Made by a program: the position numbers and the translations under genes
Part shown: positions 9,343 to 18,018 of the stretch, piece after piece
How positions within the stretch are numbered: the first letter of the stretch is position 1
Layout of the letters: each line of letters starts with the position of its first letter
Source of the DNA: Corynebacterium imitans
GTDB taxonomy: Bacteria; Actinomycetota; Actinomycetes; Mycobacteriales; Mycobacteriaceae
Direction of reading: 5' to 3'
Assembly (NCBI RefSeq): GCF_000739455.1
Contig: NZ_CP009211.1
Span: 1,251,458 to 1,315,457 of the forward strand
DNA: 64,000 bases
The notes under the pieces: model-generated
Database searches by the model: none
The model's input: only the letters and a program-made list of their open reading frames with translations
Told to the model about the DNA's origin: nothing

Positions 9343-9978
9343 GTGCCCCACGAATTCACTGTGAGAGGCTCCGAGCTGCTCGCCCAGTCGCCGATCTTGG
9401 CGCTGCGGCGCGACCGCGTCGAGATGCCGGGCGGCAAGGTGGCCAACCGAGAAATCGTCGAGCACTTCGGCGCGGTCGCCGTGGTTGCCCTCAACGAGGC
9501 AGGCGAGATCGCCGTGGTGGAGCAGTACCGGCACGCGGTTCGCCGCCGCCTGCTCGAGCTGCCCGCCGGGCTGCTGGACATGTCGGGCGAGGACGAGCTG
9601 ACCTGCGCGAAGCGCGAGTTAGTCGAGGAAGCCGGCCTGGAGGCTGGCAACTGGGCCGTGTTGGTCGACCTGGTGACCTCGCCCGGGTTTGCGGAGGAAG
9701 CGGTGCGCGTTTTTCTCGCCCGGGACCTGCGCGAGGTGCCGCGTCCGCCAGCCGAGGACGAAGAGGCAGACATGACCGTGAGTTGGATGCCGCTGGCGGA
9801 TGCCCGGGATGCGGTGCTGCGCGGGGAGATCGTCAACTCGATTGCGATCGCCGGTGTCCTGGCCACGACCGAGGTTGCCGCAGGCCGTGCCACCCCGCGG
9901 TCGGTAGACACTCGCTTCGAGTACCGCCCGACGTCCCTGGCCAAGCGCCGTACGGGCCCGGACCTGAAGCAGCTCTAG
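9343..9978 (+). CDS. NUDIX hydrolase, ADP-ribose pyrophosphatase type
   Basis: A 211-residue Nudix hydrolase, probably splitting ADP-ribose or similar nucleotide diphosphates. The Nudix box is in LPAGLLDMSGEDELTCAKR followed by RELVEEAGLE, with catalytic Glu residues. The spacing is G-x6-E-x7-RELxEEAG, one residue longer than the textbook box, as I recall for the Rv1700 family. AVVEQYRHAVRRRLLELPAG is the usual ADPR pyrophosphatase lead-in. GTG 9343 is preceded by AAGGAG (9328-9333). xerD begins directly after the stop. Confidence 0.9.
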   Translation: MPHEFTVRGSELLAQSPILALRRDRVEMPGGKVANREIVEHFGAVAVVALNEAGEIAVVEQYRHAVRRRLLELPAGLLDMSGEDELTCAKRELVEEAGLEAGNWAVLVDLVTSPGFAEEAVRVFLARDLREVPRPPAEDEEADMTVSWMPLADARDAVLRGEIVNSIAIAGVLATTEVAAGRATPRSVDTRFEYRPTSLAKRRTGPDLKQL

Positions 9979-10884
9979 GTGGACGCGCGCACACTCGCCG
10001 AGCGCTGGCTGACCCACCTCATCGTCGAGCGCGGGGTTTCGGCGCACACGGAGAGCAATTATCGACGCGACGTCAACCGCTACCTCACCTGGCTCGAGCG
10101 CGCCGGCATCACCGATTTGCGGCAGGTCACGGCCCGGGACGTGGAAGCCTATGTGGCTGATCTGCGCCGCGGAGTAGACGGAGCGCGCGGGCTGTCGACC
10201 TCATCGACCGCCCGAGCGCTGGTCGTTGCCCGAGGGCTGCACAAATTCGGCGTGGCCGAAGGCGTACTCGACGCCGACGTCGCCGCGGAGGTCGCACCGC
10301 CCAAGCAGGGGGAGAAGCTGCCCGACACCTTGAGCGTGCACGAAGTCGAGGCGCTGCTGGATGCGTGCCCGACCGAGACGCCGATCGGCGTACGGGACCG
10401 GGCGCTTTTAGAGCTTTTGTACGCCACGGGGGCGCGCGTCTCGGAAGTGCTCGCGCTGAACGTCGACGACGTGCACGACACCGAGGGCGTCATCACAGTC
10501 ACCGGCAAGGGCAACAAGCAGCGGCTGGTGCCAGTCGGCTCGCACGCCCAGGCGGCCGTTGGCGCATACTTGGTGCGCGTGCGGCCCGCGTTCGCCACTG
10601 GGAAGAGCCACGCCCTGTTCTTGAACACCCGCGGCGGGGCCTTGTCGCGGCAAAGCGCGTGGACGGTGCTGAAGCAGGCGGCGCGTCGCGCTGGGATTGA
10701 GAAGGATATTTCCCCGCACACGCTGCGCCACTCCTTTGCCACCCACCTGCTTGAGGGCGGCGCCGACGTGCGGACGGTCCAGGAACTGCTCGGGCACTCC
10801 TCAGTGACTACCACGCAGATTTACACGCACGTGACCGCCGCAAACCTGCGCGAGGTGTGGCAGCAGGCGCACCCGCGCGCCTAA
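9979..10884 (+). CDS. xerD: Tyrosine recombinase XerD
   Basis: A 301-residue site-specific recombinase that resolves chromosome dimers at dif with XerC. The N-terminal SAM-like core-binding domain contains [19 protein letters not shown]. The catalytic domain shows Arg in [13 protein letters not shown], Lys in [13 protein letters not shown], the HxxR box [32 protein letters not shown] with the second His, and the Tyr nucleophile. GTG 9979 abuts the NUDIX stop with no spacer, so translation is coupled. Placement after the NUDIX gene matches Rv1700-Rv1701. Confidence 0.95.
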   Translation: MDARTLAERWLTHLIVERGVSAHTESNYRRDVNRYLTWLERAGITDLRQVTARDVEAYVADLRRGVDGARGLSTSSTARALVVARGLHKFGVAEGVLDADVAAEVAPPKQGEKLPDTLSVHEVEALLDACPTETPIGVRDRALLELLYATGARVSEVLALNVDDVHDTEGVITVTGKGNKQRLVPVGSHAQAAVGAYLVRVRPAFATGKSHALFLNTRGGALSRQSAWTVLKQAARRAGIEKDISPHTLRHSFATHLLEGGADVRTVQELLGHSSVTTTQIYTHVTAANLREVWQQAHPRA

Positions 10885-10984
10885 CTCATGGTTAGCTGTG
10901 CGCACCGTGTCAGGCGCTGCCAGCCGGAGGGTGTAGATTAACCGTTTTGCACGTTTTGTTCACACACAGGAGGGGTTTGCACCC

Positions 10985-12055
10985 GTGACGTATTCCCGCA
11001 CAGCCGCCCGCGCAACACTGAGCGTCGCCGCGGTCGCAGCACTGGCACTGGCCTCAGCACCGATCGCGCCCGCACAGCTGCCCGAGGGCGTGAACCCGGC
11101 TGATGTGCAGTCGATGATCCCCTCCGAGGTCACCGTCCGCGCCGGCGAGACCACCACCGTGGACCTTGGCGTCCCGGTGGACGTGAACTACTCCAGCGGC
11201 GGGTGGCAGGTCACCTCGAACGGCACGCAGGTCTCTGTCACCGCGCCGGATACACCCGGGGCCACGGCAAGCGTGCCCGCGAGCGCCGGTGGCATGACGG
11301 CTACGGTGAACCTCGTGGCGGTCGGTGAGGGCGAACAGGCTGACGCCGACGACGTCGCGGAAGGGGGCGGCGGCGCAGCTGCTGGCGGAAGCGGCGGCGG
11401 AAATGCTGGCGGAAGTGCCAGCGAGGGCGCTGGAGAAAATTCCGGTGAAAGCGCCGGTGGCGCTGGTGAAGGCGGCTCCGGTGGTGAGGGCGGCGGCGGG
11501 GCGTCGCAAAGCAGCGGGGCCGGCGGAGAGGCAGCACCCGCGCGCGGTGACCGACAGAAGGCGGAGGAAGTCGACACCTCTGGTGCGAAGCGGCTGGCCT
11601 TTGACGGTGAGATCGACGGCAACACACTCGTGGTGAAAGTCTCGCTGCGCAAGGCCCGCGACCTGATGAAGTATGCCAACGCGGACCGCGAGGGTGCGAA
11701 GCTGCGCTACGTGGACGCGGAGGGCAACATCATCAAGGGCGTGAAGCGCGACGTGGATGTGGCCAAGCGGACCATGACGTTGACGTATCCGGAGGGGGAG
11801 ACCCCCGATAACCCCTTCATCATGGAGGTCGTGCGCGACGGCAAGGCAGAGTTCATCGCGGAGATTACGGCGACGAACGCCCCGGCCTCCGGTGCGGAGG
11901 ATGAGGCGCAGCCAGTGGAAGATCAAGGCGGTACCGTTGACTCTTCGAGTAAGGGCAGCTCGGTGCTCCCGCTCGTGATCGGCGGGGTCGCGCTGCTTGC
12001 TGCGCTGGCGCTGATCATTGTGTTCTTCGTCCGCCGTTCCCGCGCACGCGGTTAA
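10985..12055 (+). CDS. Secreted, C-terminally membrane-anchored protein with Gly/Ser-rich linker
   Basis: A 356-residue protein of unknown function. It has a signal peptide (residues 1-35, ending near SAPIAPAQ), a small N-terminal domain (residues 40-115), a low-complexity Gly/Ala/Ser/Glu linker (about 120-190), and a second domain (about 205-295) with LTYPEGETPDNPFIMEVV. It ends in a transmembrane helix (LPLVIGGVALLAALALIIVF) plus an Arg-rich tail. There is no LPxTG motif, so it is held by the helix. GTG 10985 is preceded by AGGAGGGG (10968-10975). It sits between xerD and parA; no mechanistic link is apparent. Confidence 0.72.
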   Translation: MTYSRTAARATLSVAAVAALALASAPIAPAQLPEGVNPADVQSMIPSEVTVRAGETTTVDLGVPVDVNYSSGGWQVTSNGTQVSVTAPDTPGATASVPASAGGMTATVNLVAVGEGEQADADDVAEGGGGAAAGGSGGGNAGGSASEGAGENSGESAGGAGEGGSGGEGGGGASQSSGAGGEAAPARGDRQKAEEVDTSGAKRLAFDGEIDGNTLVVKVSLRKARDLMKYANADREGAKLRYVDAEGNIIKGVKRDVDVAKRTMTLTYPEGETPDNPFIMEVVRDGKAEFIAEITATNAPASGAEDEAQPVEDQGGTVDSSSKGSSVLPLVIGGVALLAALALIIVFFVRRSRARG

Positions 12056-12183
12056 TGCCAACGTTGTAAGATAGACGCGTCAAGCGTTACGGCGGAACTT
12101 TGGGCGCTTCGCCGCTGGCGCGGATTTGGATGTACAGATGCTCACTGGACGTTTGGGCCGACGGCTGAAGGAAAGGACCGACA
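12056..12183 (+). promoter_or_regulatory. parA leader with possible -10 box
   Basis: TAAGAT at 12067-12072 is a plausible -10 box, which would give a leader of about 100 bases before parA. The leader contains GGGCGCTTCGCC/GGCG hairpin potential near 12110-12125 and the ribosome binding site GAAAGGA just before the ATG. No known riboswitch is recognised. Confidence 0.3.
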
Positions 12184-13065
12184 ATGGCAGATGACGCACT
12201 GTTCGATGCCTCCGAGCAGAAAACCTTCCTCACGGGACGCCCCTACCGCGAGTTCCCCGAGCCGGCACCGCTGGACAAACACGGCCCGGCCACCGTGCTG
12301 TCGATGGTGAACCAGAAGGGTGGCGTGGGCAAGACGACGTCGACGATCAACCTCGGCGCCTGCCTGGCGGAGCAGGGCAGGAAAGTCCTCCTGGTTGACT
12401 TAGACCCCCAGGGCGCGCTGTCTGCCGGGCTGGGCGTTTCCCACGACGAGGAGCAGGTGACGGTCTACGACCTGCTCTTTGACAACACGGCGAGCATCCA
12501 CGCCGCGATCAAGCACTCGAACGTCAGCGGTCTCGATCTGGTGCCCGCCAACATTGACCTGTCGGCAGCGGAAATCCAGCTGGTCAACGAGGTCGGGCGC
12601 GAGCACACCCTGGCCCGAGCGCTGCGCCCGGTGCGCAACGAGTACGACATCATCATTATTGACTGCGGGCCGTCTCTCGGCCTGCTCACCGTCAACGCGC
12701 TCGCCTGCTCCCACGGCGTGATCATCCCGATGGAGTGCGAGTACTTCTCGCTGCGCGGTCTCGCCCTGCTCACCGACACCGTGGAGAAGGTGCGCGACCG
12801 GATCAACTTCGACCTGGACATCGTGGGCATCCTGGTCACCATGTTCGACCGTCGCACCACGCACGCGCGCGAGGTGATGGACCGCGTGGTGGAGGTCTTC
12901 GGCGAGCGAGTCTTTGACACCGTAATTACCCGCACCGTGCGTTTCCCGGAGACCTCGGTGGCCGGCGAGCCGATCATCACCTGGGCACCACGTTCGCAGG
13001 GCGCGGAGCAATACCGCAACCTTGCGCGCGAGCTGCTCGAGCGCACCGAGCGGGGCACGGCGTAG
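12184..13065 (+). CDS. ParA-family ATPase linked to scpAB
   Basis: A 293-residue MinD/ParA-type ATPase. The deviant Walker A is MVNQKGGVGKTTSTINLG at about residue 41. Walker A' is VLLVDLDPQGALSAGLG, and Walker B is YDIIIIDCGPSLGLLTVNAL. It corresponds to Rv1708, a second ParA-like protein encoded with scpAB rather than with parB at the origin, so it is probably an accessory segregation or cell-pole factor. The ribosome binding site GAAAGGA precedes ATG 12184. scpA starts 6 bp after the stop. Confidence 0.9.
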   Translation: MADDALFDASEQKTFLTGRPYREFPEPAPLDKHGPATVLSMVNQKGGVGKTTSTINLGACLAEQGRKVLLVDLDPQGALSAGLGVSHDEEQVTVYDLLFDNTASIHAAIKHSNVSGLDLVPANIDLSAAEIQLVNEVGREHTLARALRPVRNEYDIIIIDCGPSLGLLTVNALACSHGVIIPMECEYFSLRGLALLTDTVEKVRDRINFDLDIVGILVTMFDRRTTHAREVMDRVVEVFGERVFDTVITRTVRFPETSVAGEPIITWAPRSQGAEQYRNLARELLERTERGTA

Positions 13066-13071
13066 GCAGGC

Positions 13072-13908
13072 GTGGCTGATCCTGCAGGTGGCGGCCCCCA
13101 GGGCCAGGTAGGCGAGCAGCCGGAGATTACCGGGTTCCGGCTTGTCCTCAACAACTTCGAGGGCCCCTTCGACCTGCTTTTAAACCTGATTAGCTCGAAG
13201 AAGCTCGACGTGACCGAGGTTGCGCTCGCCGAAGTGACCGACGAGTTCATCGCGTACACTCGCGCGCTTGGCGAGACCGCGAACCTCGACGAGATCACCG
13301 AGTTCATCCTGGTCGCGGCCACTTTGCTCGACCTCAAAGCCGCGCGCCTTGTGCCCCGCGGCGAGGATGAGGAGATCGAGGACATCGAGCTGTTGGAGTC
13401 CCGAGACCTGCTCTTCGCCCGCCTTCTGCAGTACCGCGCCTACCAGCAGGTGGCTGATCAGTTCGCCGAGTGGCAGAAGCACGCGCAGCGACGATACCCG
13501 CGCGCTGTCTCCATGGAGCCGCAGTTCGCGGACCTGCTGCCGCCGGTCAACCTCGGGCACACCCCGGCGAGCTTTGCGCAGCTGGCCGCCAGCGTGTTCC
13601 GCCCCAAGCCGCCGGAAGAGGTCGGCGTGGACCACCTGCATGCGGTGGAGGTGTCGGTCCCGGAGCAGGCCGGTCGCATCCTGGACACGCTCAAGGTAGT
13701 GGGGGCGAGCCAGTGGCTTAGCTTCGCGTCGCTGACGAAGGACTGTGCGCTGTCGATGGAGATCGTCGGCCGCTTCCTCGCGCTGCTCGAGCTCTACAAG
13801 GCGCGCGCGGTGGAGACGAAGCAGGAGGAAGCGCTCGGCCCACTGGAGGTGTCCTGGACCGGGCTCGAGGTGGACCCGGCCGTCGTTGCGGCGAGCAACT
13901 GGGCGTGA
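13072..13908 (+). CDS. scpA: Segregation and condensation protein A
   Basis: A 278-residue ScpA, the kleisin that bridges the SMC heads and recruits ScpB. The conserved N-terminus NFEGPFDLLLNLISSKKLDV is followed by ITEFILVAATLLDLKAARLV. The C-terminal winged helix includes SLTKDCALSMEIVGRFLALL ELYK. Start is GTG 13072, 6 bp after parA. In this window scpB is not directly attached: a 230-bp gap with an inverted repeat separates them, and scpB seems to have its own promoter. Confidence 0.93.
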   Translation: MADPAGGGPQGQVGEQPEITGFRLVLNNFEGPFDLLLNLISSKKLDVTEVALAEVTDEFIAYTRALGETANLDEITEFILVAATLLDLKAARLVPRGEDEEIEDIELLESRDLLFARLLQYRAYQQVADQFAEWQKHAQRRYPRAVSMEPQFADLLPPVNLGHTPASFAQLAASVFRPKPPEEVGVDHLHAVEVSVPEQAGRILDTLKVVGASQWLSFASLTKDCALSMEIVGRFLALLELYKARAVETKQEEALGPLEVSWTGLEVDPAVVAASNWA

Positions 13909-13919
13909 GCGGATCACGC

Positions 13920-13994
13920 GCTACATGACGAAACCTCCACGACGAAGACCTTGGGATTTTCGTCAATCTGCGGCCGCTGTGTTCGTCATGTAGC
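13920..13994. repeat. 13-bp perfect inverted repeat between scpA and scpB
   Basis: GCTACATGACGAA (13920-13932) and its perfect complement TTCGTCATGTAGC (13982-13994) flank 49 bp. An inner GACGAA/TTCGTC pair can extend the structure, and the loop side carries TCTGCGGCCGC. There is no T-run, so a classical terminator is unlikely. It could be an operator, an RNA structure or the relic of a small mobile element. Confidence 0.65.
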
Positions 13995-14126
13995 CCGGCC
14001 GCGAGCTAAACAGCGCAGATCGGAGCTCGATTATCGCCAATTCAGCACTATCGACGTGCTGGTTACGCCTTTTAGCGGAGCGCTGTCGATCGGGACACGC
14101 GGGCGTCGGCAAGCAATAGCACCTTA

Positions 14127-14138
14127 TAGACTGTGGGC
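14127..14138 (+). promoter_or_regulatory. Extended -10 box and leaderless start of scpB
   Basis: TAGACT (14127-14132, within TTATAGACT) ends 6 bases before ATG 14139, and no ribosome binding site is visible. The transcript would start at or very near the ATG. The same arrangement is seen before several other genes in the window. Confidence 0.5.
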
Positions 14139-14690
14139 ATGGATATGCCGATGGTTTCCCAGCTGCGCTCGCGTGTGGAGTCGATTCTGCTGGTCGTGGA
14201 CACGCCGGTGGAGGCGGAGGCCGTCGCGGGTGTGCTGGGCGCGACGCGCGAGGACGTTGATGCGGTCTTGCGCGAGTGGGCGGCGGAGCTGGACGCGCGT
14301 GGCAGCGGGATCGACCTGCGGGAGACTCAGGAGGGGTGGCGGCTGTACACGCGCCCGCAGAACGCAGAGGTGGTCGAGGCGTTTGTGCTGGATGGCACGC
14401 AGTCCAAGCTCAGCCGCGCGGCGCTGGAGACGCTCGCGGTGGTGGCGTACCGCCAGCCGGTGACGCGCGCGCAGGTCGCCGGGGTGCGCGGCGTGAACGT
14501 GGACGGCGTGATGCGCACGCTGACGCTGCGCGGGCTGATCGCGGAGGTGGACCCGGACGAGGCGACGGGCGCGCACCGCTACGTCACCACCGAGCTGTTC
14601 CTGGAGCTGCTGGGGATCGACTCGCTGTCGCGGCTGCCGGACCTCGCGCCCTTGCTGCCTGAGGTCGACGCGATCGAGGACGCGTGGTAG
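14139..14690 (+). CDS. scpB: Segregation and condensation protein B
   Basis: A 183-residue ScpB, the winged-helix partner of ScpA in the SMC complex. Typical parts are SRVESILLVVDTPVEAEAVA, the middle segment LSRAALETLAVVAYRQPVTR, AQVAGVRGVNVDGVMRTL and the end LLGIDSLSRLPDLAPLLP. Four start codons lie in frame within 18 bases (GTG 14133, ATG 14139, ATG 14145, ATG 14151). I chose ATG 14139 because it sits 6 bases after a TAGACT box with no ribosome binding site. Confidence 0.92.
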   Translation: MDMPMVSQLRSRVESILLVVDTPVEAEAVAGVLGATREDVDAVLREWAAELDARGSGIDLRETQEGWRLYTRPQNAEVVEAFVLDGTQSKLSRAALETLAVVAYRQPVTRAQVAGVRGVNVDGVMRTLTLRGLIAEVDPDEATGAHRYVTTELFLELLGIDSLSRLPDLAPLLPEVDAIEDAW

Positions 14691-14799
14691 CGGCTGGTAG
14701 ACGCCGGTTGTCGCTGGTAGACTCTGCCCCGAACACGCGCGGTGCCGCTTATGTTGCCGTCACCCGCATAACCCCAATATGGATGTAAAGGATTCACAC

Positions 14800-15729
14800 A
14801 TGACTCCTCCCGCTCGCCGAGACGGCACACCGGACACGGGGAAGGATGAGCCGTTCTACCCTTCCTACGCAAAGCCGGCGAAGAAGCAGAATGTGCGCCT
14901 GGACAAACGGCGCGAAAACGCGAAGAAGCATGAGCCCCACCCGTTGGAAGACAATTGGTGGGACGACGATGAGACGAAAGCCCGGAAGCAGAAGACGGAT
15001 GGGATCCGGCTGCAGAAGGTGCTGGCTCAGGCGGGTGTGGCGTCGCGTCGTCACGCGGAGGTGATGATCGACCAGGGTCGCGTCGAGGTCAACGGCAAGA
15101 TCATCGCGGTGCAGGGCACGCGCGTGAACCCGAACGTGGACATCATCCGCGTCGACGGCACCCGCATCAATGTCAACGAGGAGATGGAATACTTCGCGTT
15201 TAATAAGCCGCGCGGAGTGCAGACCACAATGCAGGACGAGTTCGACCGCACCTCTGTCGGCTCCTACCTGTCGGAGCGTACGGCTTCCGGCCAGCGCCTC
15301 TTCCACGTGGGCCGCCTTGATGCGGACACCGAAGGCCTGCTGCTTCTGACCAACGACGGGGAGCTGGCCAACCGGCTGACCCACCCGAAGTACAACGTGT
15401 CCAAGACCTACCTGGCCACCGTGCTGGGTGAGGCGAAGGGCGGCCTGGTCAAGAAGCTGAAAGAGGGCGTCGTGCTTGACGACGGCACGGCGAAGGCCGA
15501 CTATGCGCAGATCGTCGACGTACACAACGGCCAGTCCTTGATCCGCGTCGAGCTGCACGAGGGCCGCAAGCACATCGTGCGCCGCATGCTCAAAGAGTGC
15601 GGCTTCCCGGTCCAGCGCCTGGTGCGCACCAAGGTGCACACCGTGCAGCTGGGCGACATGAAGCCGGGCGCGATGCGCGCGCTGAACTCCTCCGAGCTGG
15701 CTTCGCTGTACAAGGCGGTGCAGATGTAA
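14800..15729 (+). CDS. rluB: rRNA pseudouridine synthase, RluB/RsuA type
   Basis: A 309-residue large-subunit-type pseudouridine synthase. A charged N-terminal extension of about 65 residues precedes the S4 domain (RLQKVLAQAGVASRRHAEVM). The catalytic domain has GRLDADTEGLLLLTNDGELA with catalytic Asp, then HEGRKHIVRRMLKECGFPV. ATG 14800 is preferred over ATG 14779 because AAAGGA (14787-14792) lies 7 bases before it. A TAGACT box near 14718 may be the promoter. cmk begins directly after the stop. Counterpart of Rv1711. Confidence 0.92.
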   Translation: MTPPARRDGTPDTGKDEPFYPSYAKPAKKQNVRLDKRRENAKKHEPHPLEDNWWDDDETKARKQKTDGIRLQKVLAQAGVASRRHAEVMIDQGRVEVNGKIIAVQGTRVNPNVDIIRVDGTRINVNEEMEYFAFNKPRGVQTTMQDEFDRTSVGSYLSERTASGQRLFHVGRLDADTEGLLLLTNDGELANRLTHPKYNVSKTYLATVLGEAKGGLVKKLKEGVVLDDGTAKADYAQIVDVHNGQSLIRVELHEGRKHIVRRMLKECGFPVQRLVRTKVHTVQLGDMKPGAMRALNSSELASLYKAVQM

Positions 15730-16434
15730 ATGGGTACCGCACAGATTTCTAACATGCCTGACGGCGGGCTCATCCTGGCTGTCGACGGGCCGTCCGGCAC
15801 CGGCAAGTCCACCACCTGCCGCGCGCTGGCGAAGCGCTTGGACGCAAAGTACGTGGATACCGGCGCGATGTACCGGGTGGCAACACTCGCGGTGCTGCGC
15901 GCGGGCGTCGACCCGACGGATACGCAGGCCGTGATCGAGGCGACGAAGGATCTGCCGCTCGAAGTCTCCGATGACCCGGACGCGAAAGAGGTCCTGCTGG
16001 CAGGCGAGGACGTCTCCGGCGAGATCCGCGGCCCGGAGGTCACCCGGAACGTGTCTGCGGTCTCGGCGATCCCCGAAGTGCGCGTGAACCTGGTCGAGCT
16101 GCAGCGCAAGCTCGCCCGCGAGGCGCACCGCGCGATCGTGGAGGGCCGCGACATTGGCACTGTGGTGCTTGCCGACGCCCCCGCGAAGGCCTTCATGACG
16201 GCGTCGGCCGAAGTACGCGCCCAGCGCCGCTACGACCAGGACGTCGCCGCAGGCCGCGACGCCGACTTCGAAACGGTGCTGGCGGATGTGCAGCGCCGCG
16301 ACGAGCTGGACTCTTCCCGCGCGACCAGCCCGCTGCGTCCGGCCGATGACGCGGAAGTGATTGATACCTCAGCAATGGCCCCCGACGAGGTGCTTAGCGC
16401 CCTCATTGGATTGATTGAAAGGAGCGCGCAGTGA
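15730..16434 (+). CDS. cmk: Cytidylate kinase
   Basis: A 234-residue CMP/dCMP kinase. The P-loop is LAVDGPSGTGKSTTCRALAK (about residues 17-36), followed by the CMP-binding KYVDTGAMYRVATLAVLR. The lid region is AIVEGRDIGTVVLADAPAK, with SAEVRAQRRYDQDV after it. ATG abuts the rluB stop without a gap and the end overlaps der by 4 bases (GTGA), giving a tight rluB-cmk-der operon as in mycobacteria. Confidence 0.95.
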   Translation: MGTAQISNMPDGGLILAVDGPSGTGKSTTCRALAKRLDAKYVDTGAMYRVATLAVLRAGVDPTDTQAVIEATKDLPLEVSDDPDAKEVLLAGEDVSGEIRGPEVTRNVSAVSAIPEVRVNLVELQRKLAREAHRAIVEGRDIGTVVLADAPAKAFMTASAEVRAQRRYDQDVAAGRDADFETVLADVQRRDELDSSRATSPLRPADDAEVIDTSAMAPDEVLSALIGLIERSAQ

Positions 16435-18002
16435 CCCAGGAGCCAAAGGACACGGGTGCTGAAAACGCACCCGAGACGGAGTTCATCCAGCCGGGCATCG
16501 ACGCCTCCGGCTACGAGGAGCTGAGCCCCGAAGACGTTGGGGCCGATGACGCCGAGTTCTACGACGCCGACTTTGACACCAACGACTTTTCAGATGCCGA
16601 CTTCGCCGAATACACCGACGAAGATTGGGCCGAGATCGAAGAGTCCTTCGGCATCATGCGCCCGGACGTGGTGGAGGAGAACCTGCCCACGGTAGCGATC
16701 GTGGGGCGCCCGAACGTGGGCAAGTCGAGCCTGGTCAACAGGTTCATCGGTCGTAGGGAAGCCGTGGTGGAAGACCACCCCGGTGTGACGCGTGACCGGG
16801 TCAGCTACCTCGCAGACTGGGGCGGGCGTCGCTTCTGGGTGCAGGATACCGGTGGGTGGGACCCTAACGCCCGCGGCATCCACGGCGCGATCGCGCGCCA
16901 AGCAGAGGCCGCGATGGAGACCGCCGATGTGATCGTGATGGTGGTCGACGCACAGACCGCGATCACCGAGACGGACGCGGTGATGGCGCGCAACCTGCAG
17001 CGCTCGCCGGTACCGGTGATCCTGGTGGCGAACAAGTTCGAGTCTGAGTCCCAATGGGGCGACGCCGCCGAGTTCTACGGGCTCGGCCTGGGCGATCTGT
17101 GGCCGGTCTCGGCGCTGCACGGCCGCGGCGGCGCGGACGTGCTCGACGAGATTCTGCGACTGTTCCCGGACGAGCCGCGCGCCAAGCCCTCCATCACGGA
17201 TGGTCCACGCCGCGTCGCGCTGGTCGGCCGCCCGAACGTGGGCAAGTCGAGCCTGTTGAACAAGCTGGCCAAGTCGCACCGCTCGGTGGTGGACAACGTT
17301 GCTGGCACCACGGTGGATCCGGTGGACGAGATGATCCAGCTGGATGAGCACATGTGGAAGTTCATTGACACCGCTGGCTTGCGCAAGAAGGTCAAGAACG
17401 CCCAGGGCCACGAGTACTACGCGAGCCTGCGCACCCGCGGCACGATCGATGCGGCCGAGGTGTGCGTGGTGCTGATCGACGCCTCCGAGGAGATCTCGGA
17501 GCAGGACCAGCGCGTCATCTCCATGGTGCTCGAAGCGGGCAAGGCGATGGTGATCTGCTTTAACAAGTGGGACCTGATGGAGGAAGATCGCCGGTACTAC
17601 TTTGACCGCGAGTTCGACGAGATGATGGGCCACCTGCCGTGGGTGACCAAGCTGAACATCTCCGCAGAAACCGGCCGCGGCCTGCACCGCCTGGAAAAGG
17701 CGATGACGGAGGCGCTGGAGAACTGGGACAAGCGTATCTCCACCGGTCAGCTGAACAACTGGCTGCGCGAGGCGATCGCTGCCAACCCGCCGCCGATGAA
17801 GAACAACCGGCTGCCCAAGCTGCTGTTCGCCACCATGGCAACCACCCGCCCGCCGACAATTGTGCTGTTTACCACCGGTTTCTTGGACGGCGGCTACCGC
17901 CGCTACCTGGAGCGCAAGTTCCGCGAGACCTTCGGCTACCACGGCACGCCGGTGCGCATCGCGGTGCGCGTGCGTGAGCGGAACCCGCGGCGTCGCAAAT
18001 AG
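16431..18002 (+). CDS. der: Ribosome-assembly GTPase Der (EngA)
   Basis: A 523-residue tandem-GTPase needed for 50S assembly. Residues 1-80 are an acidic extension. G domain 1 starts with VAIVGRPNVGKSSLVNRFIG and has DTGGW. G domain 2 starts with VALVGRPNVGKSSLLNKLAK and has DTAGL, with NKWD as G4. The KH-like end contains YHGTPVRIAVRVRERNPR. In domain 1 the G4 motif reads NKFE, not NKxD (see findings). GTG 16431 overlaps the cmk stop. Confidence 0.95.
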   Translation: MTQEPKDTGAENAPETEFIQPGIDASGYEELSPEDVGADDAEFYDADFDTNDFSDADFAEYTDEDWAEIEESFGIMRPDVVEENLPTVAIVGRPNVGKSSLVNRFIGRREAVVEDHPGVTRDRVSYLADWGGRRFWVQDTGGWDPNARGIHGAIARQAEAAMETADVIVMVVDAQTAITETDAVMARNLQRSPVPVILVANKFESESQWGDAAEFYGLGLGDLWPVSALHGRGGADVLDEILRLFPDEPRAKPSITDGPRRVALVGRPNVGKSSLLNKLAKSHRSVVDNVAGTTVDPVDEMIQLDEHMWKFIDTAGLRKKVKNAQGHEYYASLRTRGTIDAAEVCVVLIDASEEISEQDQRVISMVLEAGKAMVICFNKWDLMEEDRRYYFDREFDEMMGHLPWVTKLNISAETGRGLHRLEKAMTEALENWDKRISTGQLNNWLREAIAANPPPMKNNRLPKLLFATMATTRPPTIVLFTTGFLDGGYRRYLERKFRETFGYHGTPVRIAVRVRERNPRRRK

Positions 18003-18003
18003 C

Positions 18004-18018
18004 GCGGGCTAATCCCGC
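18004..18018. terminator. Weak hairpin between convergent der and methyltransferase
   Basis: GCGGG-CTAAT-CCCGC forms a 5-bp stem containing the minus-strand gene's stop codon. The T-runs are poor on both sides, so this is only a weak candidate for bidirectional termination. Confidence 0.3.

Noticed and set aside
12184..13065. Chromosomal origin partition locus parAB with parS
   Set aside because: There is no parB next to it and no TGTTTCACGTGAAACA-like site in the region; this is the scpAB-linked ParA paralogue.
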